Source of the DNA: an uncultured bacterium
GTDB lineage: Bacteria; Verrucomicrobiota; Kiritimatiellia; RFP12; UBA1067
Assembly (NCBI GenBank): GCA_902779075.1
Contig: CACZAK010000008.1
Coordinates: 1 to 64,000 of the forward strand
Direction of reading: 5' to 3'
Length of the DNA: 64,000 bases
Made by a program: the position numbers and the translations under genes. The notes under the pieces were generated by a model that had not been told where the DNA came from, made no database searches, and was given only the letters and a program-made list of their open reading frames with translations. Positions within the stretch are counted from its first letter, which is position 1; each line of letters starts with the position of its first letter. Of the stretch, positions 9,408-18,739 are shown piece by piece.

Positions 9408-10979
9408 TCACAATCCCACGATGTGGAGCGTCTTGCCACCCACGACCTCGTCGCGGGTATAGATTTTCTCGTCCCAGGACTTCGACGCGTCGTCGTCAAA
9501 TATTGCCATCCAGCCTTCGGGGAGTTGGAGGTGATCTAGGTATCCGACGAGCTGCGCGGGCGATTCAGTCGGCGAGAAGTTACGCTTCATCTTGAGCTCC
9601 ACGGCGTAGCGGAACTTCCCGAACTCCACGCAGAGGTCGAGGCGTTTCGAGCCAAGCGCCATCTCGCGGGCGATGCGCCCTCCGCCGTTCACGACACGCT
9701 GGAGGTAACCCATCATAACGAGATGAGGCGTCGCCTCGTTGTAGCCGTACACCTCGTGGTCTGCCCCACTGTTCTCGCGCCAGAACCGCTGGAACTCCGC
9801 CATCAGCGCGGGCATGTCGAGAGAACCGTCGGGCTTGAGCCAGAACGGCGTGCGGTAGTCGTTGTAGAAGCGCTTTTGCTCTGTGGCGGACAGATAGCGG
9901 ATCATGATCTCGGCGTACATTGGATTGCTGGGAACGAGCATGTGGGCCTCGTTCTCCCTGAGAAGACCAAGATCAAGCACATAGCGATAGTCATCATCGA
10001 ATTCAGAAAGGAACGGATCCCTACCGAGGATGACCGGCTCCACGACGCGCCTCACACGCGGCTCCTTCAGCCGCTCCATGAGGCTATCCACGTGCGTGCC
10101 ACGCGCGCGGATGATCTTTTCCTTCGCCGTGGCGATGTCATCGACGGTGATTGGTTCGTCGTAGCGATACTCGTGTATGATCTCGACGCACTCCTCGGCG
10201 AGAGCGTTCACAAGCCACGGCTGGCCGCGCGTATATTCGTACACCATGTCCACAACACCGTCACAGAAGACCTGTCCGGTCGCCTCCGTGTGCTGTGCAT
10301 AGAGACGGGCGACGTCGTCCCTGCCGAAGTTGGAAATCGTCAGGTCGCGCTTGATGATGTTGAACGGACTCGCGTCGCCAAGCGTCTGCCCGTCAGGGCG
10401 AATCCGTGCCTTGTAGTCGCGGATGTCTCGCATCCCTACTAGCGCGATCGACGATGGAAACGGCGAAGTCCTCCGCGTCACATAGCCGTCGCGCAGTTGG
10501 CGAAGGAACGTCACGAGCGTATCGTCCGAAAGGCAGTCCACCTCGTCGAAGAACACGACAAGCGGCTTCTTTGAATGCTCGGCCATCATGGAAAGCAGTG
10601 CCTTGACGTCCAATCCCGGCGGCGGCGGAAGAAGTGCGGGTATTGGCGAATCGGGATCGCGGACAAGATCCTTGAAGATTGGATGGCGCAGGACGGCGTT
10701 GCGCATCGACTCAACGATCTTCGGGATTCCGTCCAGCGGATCGGTGAACCGCTGGACGGTCTCGACGGTGAAGTAGAGGGCGTTCATGTCGCCCTTCGCG
10801 TTGATTTCCTCCACAAGCGCCATGAGTGCCGTCGTCTTGCCGGACTGCCGCGCGGCGTGAAGCACGAAGTAGCTGCGCTGCTCGACAATGCGCATGATGC
10901 CCGGTAGCCTTTCAAGCGCCGGGAGCATGTAGTGCTCGTCGGGGAAACACGGCCCCGCGATGTTGAAGCATTTCTCCAT
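9408..10979 (-). CDS. AAA-family ATPase with C-terminal PD-(D/E)XK nuclease-like domain
   Basis: The 523-residue protein has a Walker A motif AARQSGKTT (residues 42-50) and Walker B VVFFDEVD (about 141-148), followed by a winged-helix-like region typical of AAA ATPases of the AAA_35 kind. Near the C-terminus RLDLCVEFGKFRYAVELK gives a PD-(D/E)XK core (D448, E461, K463), as in the ATPase/PDDEXK_9 fusions that are multicopy in Bacteroidetes and PVC genomes. Their role is unproven; defence or mobile-element functions have been suggested. The start ATG at 10979 was chosen over a GTG 39 nt upstream because a consensus promoter ends exactly at this ATG, which implies a leaderless message. Confidence 0.85.
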   Translation of the reverse strand: MEKCFNIAGPCFPDEHYMLPALERLPGIMRIVEQRSYFVLHAARQSGKTTALMALVEEINAKGDMNALYFTVETVQRFTDPLDGIPKIVESMRNAVLRHPIFKDLVRDPDSPIPALLPPPPGLDVKALLSMMAEHSKKPLVVFFDEVDCLSDDTLVTFLRQLRDGYVTRRTSPFPSSIALVGMRDIRDYKARIRPDGQTLGDASPFNIIKRDLTISNFGRDDVARLYAQHTEATGQVFCDGVVDMVYEYTRGQPWLVNALAEECVEIIHEYRYDEPITVDDIATAKEKIIRARGTHVDSLMERLKEPRVRRVVEPVILGRDPFLSEFDDDYRYVLDLGLLRENEAHMLVPSNPMYAEIMIRYLSATEQKRFYNDYRTPFWLKPDGSLDMPALMAEFQRFWRENSGADHEVYGYNEATPHLVMMGYLQRVVNGGGRIAREMALGSKRLDLCVEFGKFRYAVELKMKRNFSPTESPAQLVGYLDHLQLPEGWMAIFDDDASKSWDEKIYTRDEVVGGKTLHIVGL

Positions 10980-10986
10980 GGCGCGT

Positions 10987-11015
10987 ATTATACACTTTAT
11001 CCCACCCACCCGCAA
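10987..11015 (-). promoter_or_regulatory. promoter giving a probably leaderless ATPase message
   Basis: On the minus strand TTGCGG (11015-11010), a 17-nt spacer and TATAAT (10992-10987) match the sigma-70 consensus well. Only 7 nt separate the -10 from the ATG at 10979, so transcription should start at or next to the start codon. No Shine-Dalgarno sequence is present. Confidence 0.75.
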
Positions 11016-11032
11016 CATCCGAAAAAAAGCAT

Positions 11033-11061
11033 TTGCCCGCGCGGCGAAAAAGGGATAAAAT
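11033..11061 (+). promoter_or_regulatory. ilvE promoter
   Basis: TTGCCC (11033-11038), 17-nt spacer, TAAAAT (11056-11061). The start codon is 23 nt downstream, with AAGGAG in between. This promoter is divergent from the ATPase promoter and their -35 boxes are only 17 bp apart. Confidence 0.7.
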
Positions 11062-11084
11062 ATGCAGCCACAAGGAGAAAAAAG

Positions 11085-12104
11085 ATGCCAAACATTGAAT
11101 GGTCAAAACTGGGTTTCGGTTTCTCGGACGTGAACTGCCACATCCGCTACACGTGGAAGGACGGCGCGTGGGGCGCGCCGGAGTTCGTGAAGGAGCCCTA
11201 CATAACGATGCACATCGGCGCGTCGTGCCTGCACTACGGTCAGGAGTGCTTCGAGGGCATGAAGGCGTTCCGCCAGGAGAACGGGAAGGTCGTGATCTTC
11301 CGTCCCGACGAGAACGCGAAGCGCATGTACCGCACCGCCGAGCGCTGCGTGATGCCTCCCGTCCCCGTGGAGATGTTCATCGAGGCCGCCGAAAAGGTCG
11401 TGGCCGCCAACATCGAGTACGTGCCCCCCTATGGTACCGGCGGCTCGCTCTACCTGCGCCCGCTCCTCATCGGCACCGGCCCGCAGATCGGCGTCGCCCC
11501 CGCGAAGGAATACACGTTCATGATCATGGTCATGCCCGTGGGCGCCTACTACAAGGGCGGACTCAAACCCGTCCGCGCCGTAATCCTAGACGATTGGGAC
11601 CGCGCCGCGCCGCACGGCATGGGCGACGTGAAGGTGGGCGGCAACTACGCCGCGTCCCTCTTCGCCCATGAGAAGGCGAAGCGCGAGGGCTGGCCCGTGG
11701 AGCTGTACCTCGACGCTAAATCGCATACCTACGTAGAGGAGTTCTCCACGTCCAACTTCCTCGGCATCAAGGCGGACGGCACCTACGTGACGCCGGACTC
11801 GCACTCCGTGCTGCCTTCGGTCACGAACATGTCCCTCAAGCAGTGCGCCGCCGACCTCGGCTGGAAGGTCGAATGCCGCAAGGTGCCCTACGAGGAGATC
11901 AAGGAATTCGCCGAGGTCGCCGCATGCGGCACGGCCGTGGTGGTCACGCCCGTGTGGGAGATCACGCGCGGCAGCGAGGTGATCAAGATCTCGGATCCCG
12001 ATACCGTCGGCCCGCACCTCCAGAAGCTGTACGACACGGTGCAGGGCATCCAGTACGGACGCCTTCCCGACACGCACGGCTGGTGCCACGAAGTGCGCGT
12101 CTAA
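11085..12104 (+). CDS. ilvE: branched-chain amino acid aminotransferase
   Basis: The 339-residue PLP enzyme catalyses the last step of valine, leucine and isoleucine synthesis, exchanging the amino group with glutamate. The type II BCAT hallmarks are visible: LHYGQECFEGMKAF, a GTGGSLYLRPLLIG segment, and GDVKVGGNYAAS with the Schiff-base lysine K183. EEFSTSNFLGI and PVWEITRG follow. The start is set by AAGGAG upstream of ATG 11085; the longer upstream open frame would swallow the promoter. It is monocistronic on the plus strand. Its stop codon overlaps the stop of the convergent phosphoesterase gene in the shared tetranucleotide CTAA. Confidence 0.93.
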   Translation: MPNIEWSKLGFGFSDVNCHIRYTWKDGAWGAPEFVKEPYITMHIGASCLHYGQECFEGMKAFRQENGKVVIFRPDENAKRMYRTAERCVMPPVPVEMFIEAAEKVVAANIEYVPPYGTGGSLYLRPLLIGTGPQIGVAPAKEYTFMIMVMPVGAYYKGGLKPVRAVILDDWDRAAPHGMGDVKVGGNYAASLFAHEKAKREGWPVELYLDAKSHTYVEEFSTSNFLGIKADGTYVTPDSHSVLPSVTNMSLKQCAADLGWKVECRKVPYEEIKEFAEVAACGTAVVVTPVWEITRGSEVIKISDPDTVGPHLQKLYDTVQGIQYGRLPDTHGWCHEVRV

Positions 12105-13603
12105 GCGCGCGCACCGTCACCTGACTTGCCGTATTCGCCCGTCAGCCAGTTTGAGCGGATGGTCTTGCCATGTCCGCCGAAGCTGTTGGCGGGCGAAATG
12201 GCAAAGCGGAAGCGCCGCCCGCGCTCAACCACCACCTTGTTGGGCGCAGGCAATTCCGCGCACGCGAACACGCACGCAACGGTATCGTCATCCTTCTCCG
12301 CCGCCCAGTAGTAGTGCGGCGAATAGACGCGCTTCGTCATCCAAACCTTCTCGCGGTCGACGTCCTCCGCCTCCACCATCACCTGGAAGTCGAACGCCCG
12401 CGCGCCGTCCGCAAGTCCCTTCACGTTCGGGAATGTCACGACGAACTGCTCCGTCTCTTTCTTTGCGCGGTTTGTACCCTTCACGCACTCGACCTTCACT
12501 TTAGCGTCAGTGGCGAACTCCGGCACGGGCGCACCCTTCGCACGCTCTGCGAAGGAGCTGGCGTGCGCAGGCAGCGGCACGATCCAGTCCGGACCCGCCG
12601 GCAGGTCGTTCGCAAAGTCGCGGCGCTCAAGGACCAGACGGTCGTCGTACACCGTCACCAGCTGGCCGTGCTGCGCGTCGCGTCCGGTCAGCTTCTCCAT
12701 CTGCTGCGTGCCGATGTCCTTATCGCCGAAGATGCACGAGTTCTCGCGCCCGCCGAACGGGATGAGGTAGCGGAGCGACGCCGTGCCCACGCTCGTAAAC
12801 GCGCCGCGCCACAGCGTGCGGTCGTCCGTGAGCGGCGTGTGGGAGTGGCCTGTGAAGGCGACCGCGTTCGGGAATGCGCTCAGCGCGGCAGTGGAATAGC
12901 CGTTGTCCTGTCCCCAAGTCCACGGCGCGGAACACGTTCCCTTCGGGTGGTAGTGCTGCGTGTAGAAAAACGGCTTCGTCCCCGCGAGCTCGTCGCGGTG
13001 CTTTTCGAGGAACGCTGCGATTGCGCCTTTCTTGTGGTAGCCACCGTTGGGGTCGTAGTGGACGCCCACGAACTTGTAGCCCTTCACGGTCTTGACGTAC
13101 ATCGGCGAGTAGTCCTCGTCGAAGATCCGCTTCCAGCTCGCGGCCATGTGGAACGAGAGGATGTTGTCAGCGCCTTTCTCTTTGGAGACACCCATCTTCT
13201 TCGCGGGACCGTACCGCCATCCCTCCACGTCATGGTTGCCGGTCACGAATATCTTCTCCACGTGCCCGCCGTCGGGGAGTTTGTTTCCGGGAAACACGCG
13301 ACGCCAGACATCGCCCATGATCTGCAGCTGCGAGTCGAGTCCGCTGTCGGCCATGTCGCCCGCGATAAGCACGGCGTCCACCTTCTGGTCGCGGAAGAAC
13401 TTCAGAGCCTTCTCAAAGAAGTAGCCCGTGTCCTTGCCGCGCGTGATGTGGATGTCGGAAAGGACGCCGAACCGCAGTCTTTGCGGACCCGCCGCGCCGA
13501 ACGCACTGTGCCCCATCCCTGCGGCGGCCAGGAATGCGAACGCTCCCCGTCCTACGAACGCGCGCCTCGTAAGCGCCGTACCCTGTGCTGTCTGTACTTT
13601 CAT
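12101..13603 (-). CDS. Tat-exported metallophosphoesterase
   Basis: The 500-residue protein starts MKVQTAQGTALTRRAFVGRG, with a twin-arginine signal. Calcineurin-like phosphoesterase motifs follow in order: VLSDIH (D50, H52), AGDMADSG (D83), GNHD (residues 122-125), then HYHP and TGHSHTPL as the distal metal-binding histidines. A beta-rich C-terminal domain of about 150 residues completes it. Exported members hydrolyse phosphomonoesters or diesters in the periplasm; the substrate is unknown. AAAGGAG upstream of ATG 13603 supports the start. It lies 25 nt downstream of the alpha/beta hydrolase gene. Confidence 0.88.
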   Translation of the reverse strand: MKVQTAQGTALTRRAFVGRGAFAFLAAAGMGHSAFGAAGPQRLRFGVLSDIHITRGKDTGYFFEKALKFFRDQKVDAVLIAGDMADSGLDSQLQIMGDVWRRVFPGNKLPDGGHVEKIFVTGNHDVEGWRYGPAKKMGVSKEKGADNILSFHMAASWKRIFDEDYSPMYVKTVKGYKFVGVHYDPNGGYHKKGAIAAFLEKHRDELAGTKPFFYTQHYHPKGTCSAPWTWGQDNGYSTAALSAFPNAVAFTGHSHTPLTDDRTLWRGAFTSVGTASLRYLIPFGGRENSCIFGDKDIGTQQMEKLTGRDAQHGQLVTVYDDRLVLERRDFANDLPAGPDWIVPLPAHASSFAERAKGAPVPEFATDAKVKVECVKGTNRAKKETEQFVVTFPNVKGLADGARAFDFQVMVEAEDVDREKVWMTKRVYSPHYYWAAEKDDDTVACVFACAELPAPNKVVVERGRRFRFAISPANSFGGHGKTIRSNWLTGEYGKSGDGARA

Positions 13604-13628
13604 TTTCTGTAACTCCTTTTGCTCTCTA

Positions 13629-14696
13629 TCATTTTCCAAGCGACTCTTCGCGGGCGTTTCCTTTTTCGGGAAGGCTGAAGTCCGCAGGTTGTCCTTTTAC
13701 CTGACGCGAGAGGAAGTCCAGCCCACCCGGATAGTTTCCGGCGTGCCCGCCCTCCATCAAGGTGAAGCGCACGTTCGCGGAAGTACGCCGGAAGTAGATG
13801 CGCATCTTGTCCGGGAAGAACGGATCGCTGGGGCCAGTGTATGCGAGCGCGGACGGCACCTTCCGCGTCTCCTCGACGGCGGAGATGTCTTCCTCGGCTA
13901 CGCGGTCCTTCGGGTTCGCAAGCGCGTTGAAAGCGCGGAAGGAGTGTCCCACCGGCACGGACCCCTTCCAGCCGTCATGGATGCCAGTGACGATGTATGC
14001 CGCCACTCCGGCCTTCCGCGCGTTGTCGAGCCACGTAAGCGGCGAGCGGTGCTTGTACTCGTCCGGCTTCTCCGCCGGCGTGCCGCCACAGGCCTTTTCA
14101 AGCATCTTCGCATAGTTCTTGCCGCGTCCGGGATGCTTGAGCAGCGAGTCGGCGTGCCAGCGCGCAAGGTCGGTGATCGGACAAAACGCCGCCCCGGCCG
14201 CGAAGATGTCGGGATGCCGCCCGAGCATGAGCAACGTCATGTGTCCGCCGCCCGAGCCACCAACGATGTAGACGCGCGCGGGGTCGATCTTCACGTGCGC
14301 CTTCGCGTAGTTCACGGCGTCTACGATGTCCTGCACTGCCGGGTCACCGCCGCACGCGGGCGGCGTCTTGTTCGGTCCGCGGAAGTTCGGACCCAACATC
14401 GCCCAGCCATGTTTCTTCGCGTAGTCGAGGACGGTCTGGTAGTGCGACGTCGCCTTGTAGTCATAGCTCCACGTGTGAAGCCCGACGATGAGCGGCACAG
14501 GTTTTGTCTTCGCCGCTTCCGGCGCCCAGAAGTAGCAAGGCTGGAGAGTGCCGTCGAGCGTCGACTTGACTTGCACGAGTATCTTCGCCCATGCGGGATC
14601 AATCTTCGCCGGTTTCGCGGGCTTCGCGTTCGCAGCCAGCAGACCCGTACCCGCGAGCAGTGAACATGCTATGGCAACTTTTCTCATCGTTTTCAC
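13629..14696 (-). CDS. secreted alpha/beta hydrolase (prolyl-oligopeptidase/esterase-like)
   Basis: The 355-residue protein has a signal peptide ending at about residue 24 (AANA). The nucleophile elbow GGSGGGH places Ser148; the likely acid is D241 in GIHDGWKG and the base H318 in EGGHAGN, completing a Ser-Asp-His triad. Such single-domain S9-like hydrolases in polysaccharide-degrading bacteria are often carbohydrate esterases or peptidases; which one cannot be told. It stands between the GH20 and phosphoesterase genes on the same strand with short gaps, so it is probably in one transcription unit. Confidence 0.87.
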   Translation of the reverse strand: MKTMRKVAIACSLLAGTGLLAANAKPAKPAKIDPAWAKILVQVKSTLDGTLQPCYFWAPEAAKTKPVPLIVGLHTWSYDYKATSHYQTVLDYAKKHGWAMLGPNFRGPNKTPPACGGDPAVQDIVDAVNYAKAHVKIDPARVYIVGGSGGGHMTLLMLGRHPDIFAAGAAFCPITDLARWHADSLLKHPGRGKNYAKMLEKACGGTPAEKPDEYKHRSPLTWLDNARKAGVAAYIVTGIHDGWKGSVPVGHSFRAFNALANPKDRVAEEDISAVEETRKVPSALAYTGPSDPFFPDKMRIYFRRTSANVRFTLMEGGHAGNYPGGLDFLSRQVKGQPADFSLPEKGNAREESLGK

Positions 14697-14715
14697 CTTT
14701 CAGTTTTTTGTTGGT

Positions 14716-16092
14716 TCAGAAGCGGGGAAGTTTCGCGAGCGAATCGGCACGGCCGCCTTCGCGGTTGCGGAGACGCCACACGCGGCCATGCTCCTCGCGG
14801 AGGAAGCGCAGGCGCTTCTCGTCGCGTCGGTTGCACGCGGCATCCACAAGATTCGCCATATACACAATCTCCTGCGCCCACACGTTGGGATAAGCCCCTC
14901 CAGCGAAACGCGCCGCGTCGTGACGACACCCTTCCGCAATCGCGGAGATTTCGGTCAGTATGTGGTCCGTGAGGCCGGGATGGCGGGAGTAGCCGCGGTC
15001 GTTCGCGAGGATGCGGAAGAGCTCGCTTGCATTCGCGCGTAGCGCGCCGCCGCGCAGGTAGAGCGTGCCGAGACGGAGCAGCGTCCCGCCGAGCGGTACG
15101 CCCATCACGGCGTTGAGCGCGTCCTCAAGGTCCATCTTCGCGGCGGACGCCCCGGAATACGCGAGGTTGCCGCCGAGGATGAGCCCCGGCAATGACGCCG
15201 CGAGCGGCTGCCAGTGTCCGCCATCACCCCAGTCCGTGACCATGAACCCCTTCGCGCCGTGGAGGTGCCCCGCGAGCTCAGCCGCGATCATGTTCTCGCG
15301 CATGTTCTCCACGCGCCCCGCGAGCGAGTTCCAGCTGCTTGTGCCCGGGCACACGTAGAAGTCGAGACCGGCCGCCGCGAACTTCGCCGCCTCGTCCATG
15401 AACGGATGGTTGCCCTCGTACCCCCAGTCGAGCGCGATGAGGTCCTTCGGCAACTCCGGCACGAGCTCGGGATGGCGTAGGATCACGTCGCCCCAGAACA
15501 TCGGACGCTTCCCGCGCTTGCGCACGAGCTCCGCGACTTTCAAAAGGAAGTCGAGATACACCCGCCCTTCACCCTTCTCCTTCACGGCGGCCGCGCTGCG
15601 TCCCTCGCCGAGGAGGTCGAACGTCTCGTCGCAGCCGATATTGAAGAGACGCGACTCGAAGTTCGGCAACAGCTCGTCGTAGAGGCCCGCGAGAAACTCG
15701 AGCGAGGCGTGGTTCGTGGGGCAGAGCGTGGTGGGGTCCTTCTTGAACCCGCCCCACGGGAGCGGCGCGCCGCCGTGCGGCAGCTCCGCGAGGTGGTTGT
15801 ACTCGGACTTCACGAGCCAGCGCTCGAGGTGTCCGAAGGAGTTTTGGTTCGGCACGAGGTCGATGCCGTGCATCGCGCAGAAGAGGTCGAGTTCGCGGAT
15901 TTCGCTCGCCGTCATCGGCGAAGCGTCCTTCCACACGGCCTCGTGCTTCGAGTAGGCGAACGTGTGTTCCGTGTAGAGCTGGAGCTGGTTGTAGTTGAAC
16001 TTCTCGAGAATCTCCACGAGTTGCTTGAGCGTGCCCATCGAGGGCACCTTGTCGCGGCTGATGTCGAGCATGTAGGAACGGACGGCGAACAT
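14716..16092 (-). CDS. GH20-type beta-N-acetylhexosaminidase, catalytic domain only
   Basis: The 458-residue protein begins MFAVRSYMLDISRDKVP, directly in the GH20 barrel, and shows LQLYTEHTFAY and the catalytic pair D155-E156 in IGCDET. GH20 enzymes remove terminal GlcNAc or GalNAc by substrate-assisted catalysis. There is no signal peptide and no N-terminal GH20b domain, so it should act in the cytoplasm on imported amino sugars. The open frame extends 321 nt further upstream, but that part is antisense-like to the helicase gene; ATAGGAGAAACC directly ahead of ATG 16092 fixes the start. The gap to the helicase gene is only 8 nt. Confidence 0.88.
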   Translation of the reverse strand: MFAVRSYMLDISRDKVPSMGTLKQLVEILEKFNYNQLQLYTEHTFAYSKHEAVWKDASPMTASEIRELDLFCAMHGIDLVPNQNSFGHLERWLVKSEYNHLAELPHGGAPLPWGGFKKDPTTLCPTNHASLEFLAGLYDELLPNFESRLFNIGCDETFDLLGEGRSAAAVKEKGEGRVYLDFLLKVAELVRKRGKRPMFWGDVILRHPELVPELPKDLIALDWGYEGNHPFMDEAAKFAAAGLDFYVCPGTSSWNSLAGRVENMRENMIAAELAGHLHGAKGFMVTDWGDGGHWQPLAASLPGLILGGNLAYSGASAAKMDLEDALNAVMGVPLGGTLLRLGTLYLRGGALRANASELFRILANDRGYSRHPGLTDHILTEISAIAEGCRHDAARFAGGAYPNVWAQEIVYMANLVDAACNRRDEKRLRFLREEHGRVWRLRNREGGRADSLAKLPRF

Positions 16093-16100
16093 GGTTTCTC

Positions 16101-18476
16101 CTATTCGAAAAACGACGCGGCGCGCGAGACGATCTCGGGCAGGGACGAGACGGCGTGGACGGATGCCGCGACGGCGCGGCGGAACAGCGGACCGTAGTTC
16201 TTCGAGACGATGCGCGGATCCGCCACCACCACCACGCCCCGGTCGGACTTCGTGCGCACGAGTCGTCCGAATCCCTGGCGGAAACGGATCACCGCCTCCG
16301 GGATCATGTAGTCGCGGAAGGAGCTGCCGCCCTCCTCCGTGATCTTCTCGCTGCGCGCCTCCACGATCGGCTCGCCCACCTGCGGGAACGGCAGACGCGC
16401 GATCACCACGCACGAAAGCGCCTCGCCGGGTACGTCCACGCCCTCCCAGAACGACTGCGCGCCGAAAAGCACCACGGGACGTTCCGCGTCCGGACGCGAC
16501 GCCTTCTTGAGCCGCGCGACCATCTCCTCGCGCGAGAGGCCGTCTCCTTGTACGAGGAACTCGATGTCCGCAGCAGTAAGTTCCTCCCGCACGCGGCGCG
16601 CCGTCTCGCGCATCATCTCGTAGGCGGTGAAGAGCACGAGACCGCGTCCGCGTACCGCACGGAAAAGATCCGCTAGGAACGGCGCGAGCTTCTCCACGTA
16701 GCCGGAGTCGCGCACGGACGGATCGGGCAGACAGTCCGCCGCCATCACGAGCGCCTGGCGGAAGTAGTCGAACGGCGACGCCGCCACGAGCGCCTTCACG
16801 CGCGCGGGCTCGCAGAGCGCGAAACCGAGGCGGCGTCCCATGTAGTCGAAACGGTCACCCACGCGCAACGTCGCGGAACAGAGGATCACGGAGTCCTTCG
16901 TGTCGTAGAAATGCCTCTTCATCTCCGTCGCGATGCTGAGCGGCGCGGCCGTGAGGCAGATGTACGGAGCGAGTTTCTTCTTCGGGTCGCCCGCGCGGCG
17001 TTCGGCCCAATAGACGCGGGAGGGATCGATGGCGGACAAGACGAAGCGCGACTCGTAAATGAATTCGGTAAAGGACTTGGCAAGCAACTGTACTTGCGCG
17101 GCAAGGTCGCCGAAGAGCGGCAACTCGTCCGCACCCGATGCGAACTGCAGCGCCGTGGCAAGGTCCACGAGGATGCCCTGGAGGCGCGCCAGCGCATCCT
17201 CGAAGCGATTGCTCGCCGCGACGAGCGCGGACTCCTCCCACTGCATGGTCGTGTAGTCGGCAAAGAGTCCGTGCAAAGAATACTGACGCGTGCGCGGCAC
17301 CTTCGGGTCGTCGGGCGGCGCACCCGGCGGCAGAAGACAACGGTAGCGCAGCACAGACGCCCCGGGCGCAGGCGAGAAGAGACGCTGGAGCACGTCGAAG
17401 AGGTCATCCCCCGCCTTGATCGCAAAGCGGCTCTGCACCTGCGCGCGCGTACAGAGTTCGCGAATCTCCTCGGCACGCGGGGAGTGCGCGAGGTCGCCTT
17501 TCTGCAGCTGGCGCTCCACCGTACCGATCACGCCGCGTTTGCGTCCGATGCCGCCCCGACGCGACCGCGTGGTGCGCACGAGGCGTCCCATCAACTGGAG
17601 CAATACGGGACGCGACAGCTCAAATGAGAAGAACTCAGTGGCGACGTCCTCGAGGTTGTGCGCCTCGTCGAAGACGAGCCGTCCATACGGTGGAAGGATG
17701 CCGTTGCCGTCGCTTATGGCCTCCGCGAGCACGAGCGCGTGGTTAGCAACAACCACATGGGCGCGCATGGCGCGCGCGCGCGCCTTCGCGATGAAACACT
17801 TCCCCGCATAGCGGCAGGAGCGGCCCGCGCAGTCTTCGCCCGGGCACGACAGCCTCGGACGCAGCACCTCCGCGCCAAGGTCGTCGAGATCGCCGTCCTC
17901 CGTGCGGTGCAGCCACTCCACGAGATATTCGAACTCGGGCTTCTCCTCCTCGTCGAGCGCGAACCAGCCGCCCTGCATGATCTCCTCGAGCGCGCGGAGG
18001 CAGAGGTAGTTGGAACGTCCCTTCAGTACGGCCGCGCGGAAGTTCTTGGCGTCGTCGCCGAGCACCTGCGCGGCGCGCGGGAGGTCCTGCGCGATCAACT
18101 GACTCTGAAGGTTGCGCGTGTTGGTGGAGAGAACGACGGGCGTATCGTTCGTGAAGCTCCAGAGAACGGACGGCACGAGGTAGGCGAGCGATTTCCCGAC
18201 GCCCGTGCCCGCCTCCACCATGAGGTGCTCGCGGTTGTTGAACGCGCGCACGACGGCACGGAGCATGTCGAGCTGGCCGGGACGAGACTCGTACCCTTCC
18301 ATGCCGCCGAGCGTGCCGCCGGGCTGGAGGTGCCGCGCCGCCGCGTCGGGGTCGATCGGCGAGCAGTCCTCGTGCGTGGGCATGCGACACTTCGGCCCAC
18401 CCGACTTCAACTCGGGTATGAACGCGGCCCAGTTCGGGTCGTCCATGAAAAGCGGTATAGAAGAACGTGCCGACAT
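16101..18476 (-). CDS. DinG/XPD-type ATP-dependent DNA helicase with iron-sulfur cluster
   Basis: The 791-residue SF2 helicase has Walker A EAGTGVGKS (around residue 90), four cysteines in CPGEDCAGRSCRYAGKC that would ligate a 4Fe-4S cluster, and a DEAH box (VFDEAHN). C-terminal motifs include SFWEGVDVPG, VIARLPFPQ and FRQGFGRLVR. DinG/YoaA-type enzymes unwind D-loops, R-loops or damaged forks 5' to 3'. About 60 residues precede the helicase core. The start is not marked by a good Shine-Dalgarno sequence, and ATG 18446 is an alternative. Whether it is DinG or the closely related YoaA cannot be decided by eye. Confidence 0.88.
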   Translation of the reverse strand: MSARSSIPLFMDDPNWAAFIPELKSGGPKCRMPTHEDCSPIDPDAAARHLQPGGTLGGMEGYESRPGQLDMLRAVVRAFNNREHLMVEAGTGVGKSLAYLVPSVLWSFTNDTPVVLSTNTRNLQSQLIAQDLPRAAQVLGDDAKNFRAAVLKGRSNYLCLRALEEIMQGGWFALDEEEKPEFEYLVEWLHRTEDGDLDDLGAEVLRPRLSCPGEDCAGRSCRYAGKCFIAKARARAMRAHVVVANHALVLAEAISDGNGILPPYGRLVFDEAHNLEDVATEFFSFELSRPVLLQLMGRLVRTTRSRRGGIGRKRGVIGTVERQLQKGDLAHSPRAEEIRELCTRAQVQSRFAIKAGDDLFDVLQRLFSPAPGASVLRYRCLLPPGAPPDDPKVPRTRQYSLHGLFADYTTMQWEESALVAASNRFEDALARLQGILVDLATALQFASGADELPLFGDLAAQVQLLAKSFTEFIYESRFVLSAIDPSRVYWAERRAGDPKKKLAPYICLTAAPLSIATEMKRHFYDTKDSVILCSATLRVGDRFDYMGRRLGFALCEPARVKALVAASPFDYFRQALVMAADCLPDPSVRDSGYVEKLAPFLADLFRAVRGRGLVLFTAYEMMRETARRVREELTAADIEFLVQGDGLSREEMVARLKKASRPDAERPVVLFGAQSFWEGVDVPGEALSCVVIARLPFPQVGEPIVEARSEKITEEGGSSFRDYMIPEAVIRFRQGFGRLVRTKSDRGVVVVADPRIVSKNYGPLFRRAVAASVHAVSSLPEIVSRAASFFE

Positions 18477-18489
18477 GCCCCACTAAAGG

Positions 18490-18714
18490 CTATTTCAGCA
18501 CTTTGCGAATGAACGGGAAGACGAACAGGGACAAAACGGCACCCCAGACGAGGGAATTGAGGACCATCACGCACCACCAGAGCAAGCCCTTCGTTGATGC
18601 GCCAATGGCGTTGGCAACAATATCCCCCGGACATGCAAGGAATCCGCCAAAGATGAGGAACAGGATGAAGTGCAACATGCTCAACGGCACATTGGCAAAC
18701 AGAAACGCTTTCAT
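18490..18714 (-). CDS. small membrane protein with two transmembrane helices
   Basis: The 74-residue protein is almost entirely hydrophobic, with predicted helices at about residues 8-36 and 44-70 and a basic tail IRKVLK. The middle holds a possible helix break (CPGDIVANAIGAS). AAGGAG with good spacing supports the start, and an extended -10 promoter lies upstream. It resembles the general class of small YqaE/Pmp3-like or superinfection-immunity proteins in size only; no family is recognised. Confidence 0.7.
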   Translation of the reverse strand: MKAFLFANVPLSMLHFILFLIFGGFLACPGDIVANAIGASTKGLLWWCVMVLNSLVWGAVLSLFVFPFIRKVLK

Positions 18715-18739
18715 TTTACTACTCTCCTTGATTTGTTAC

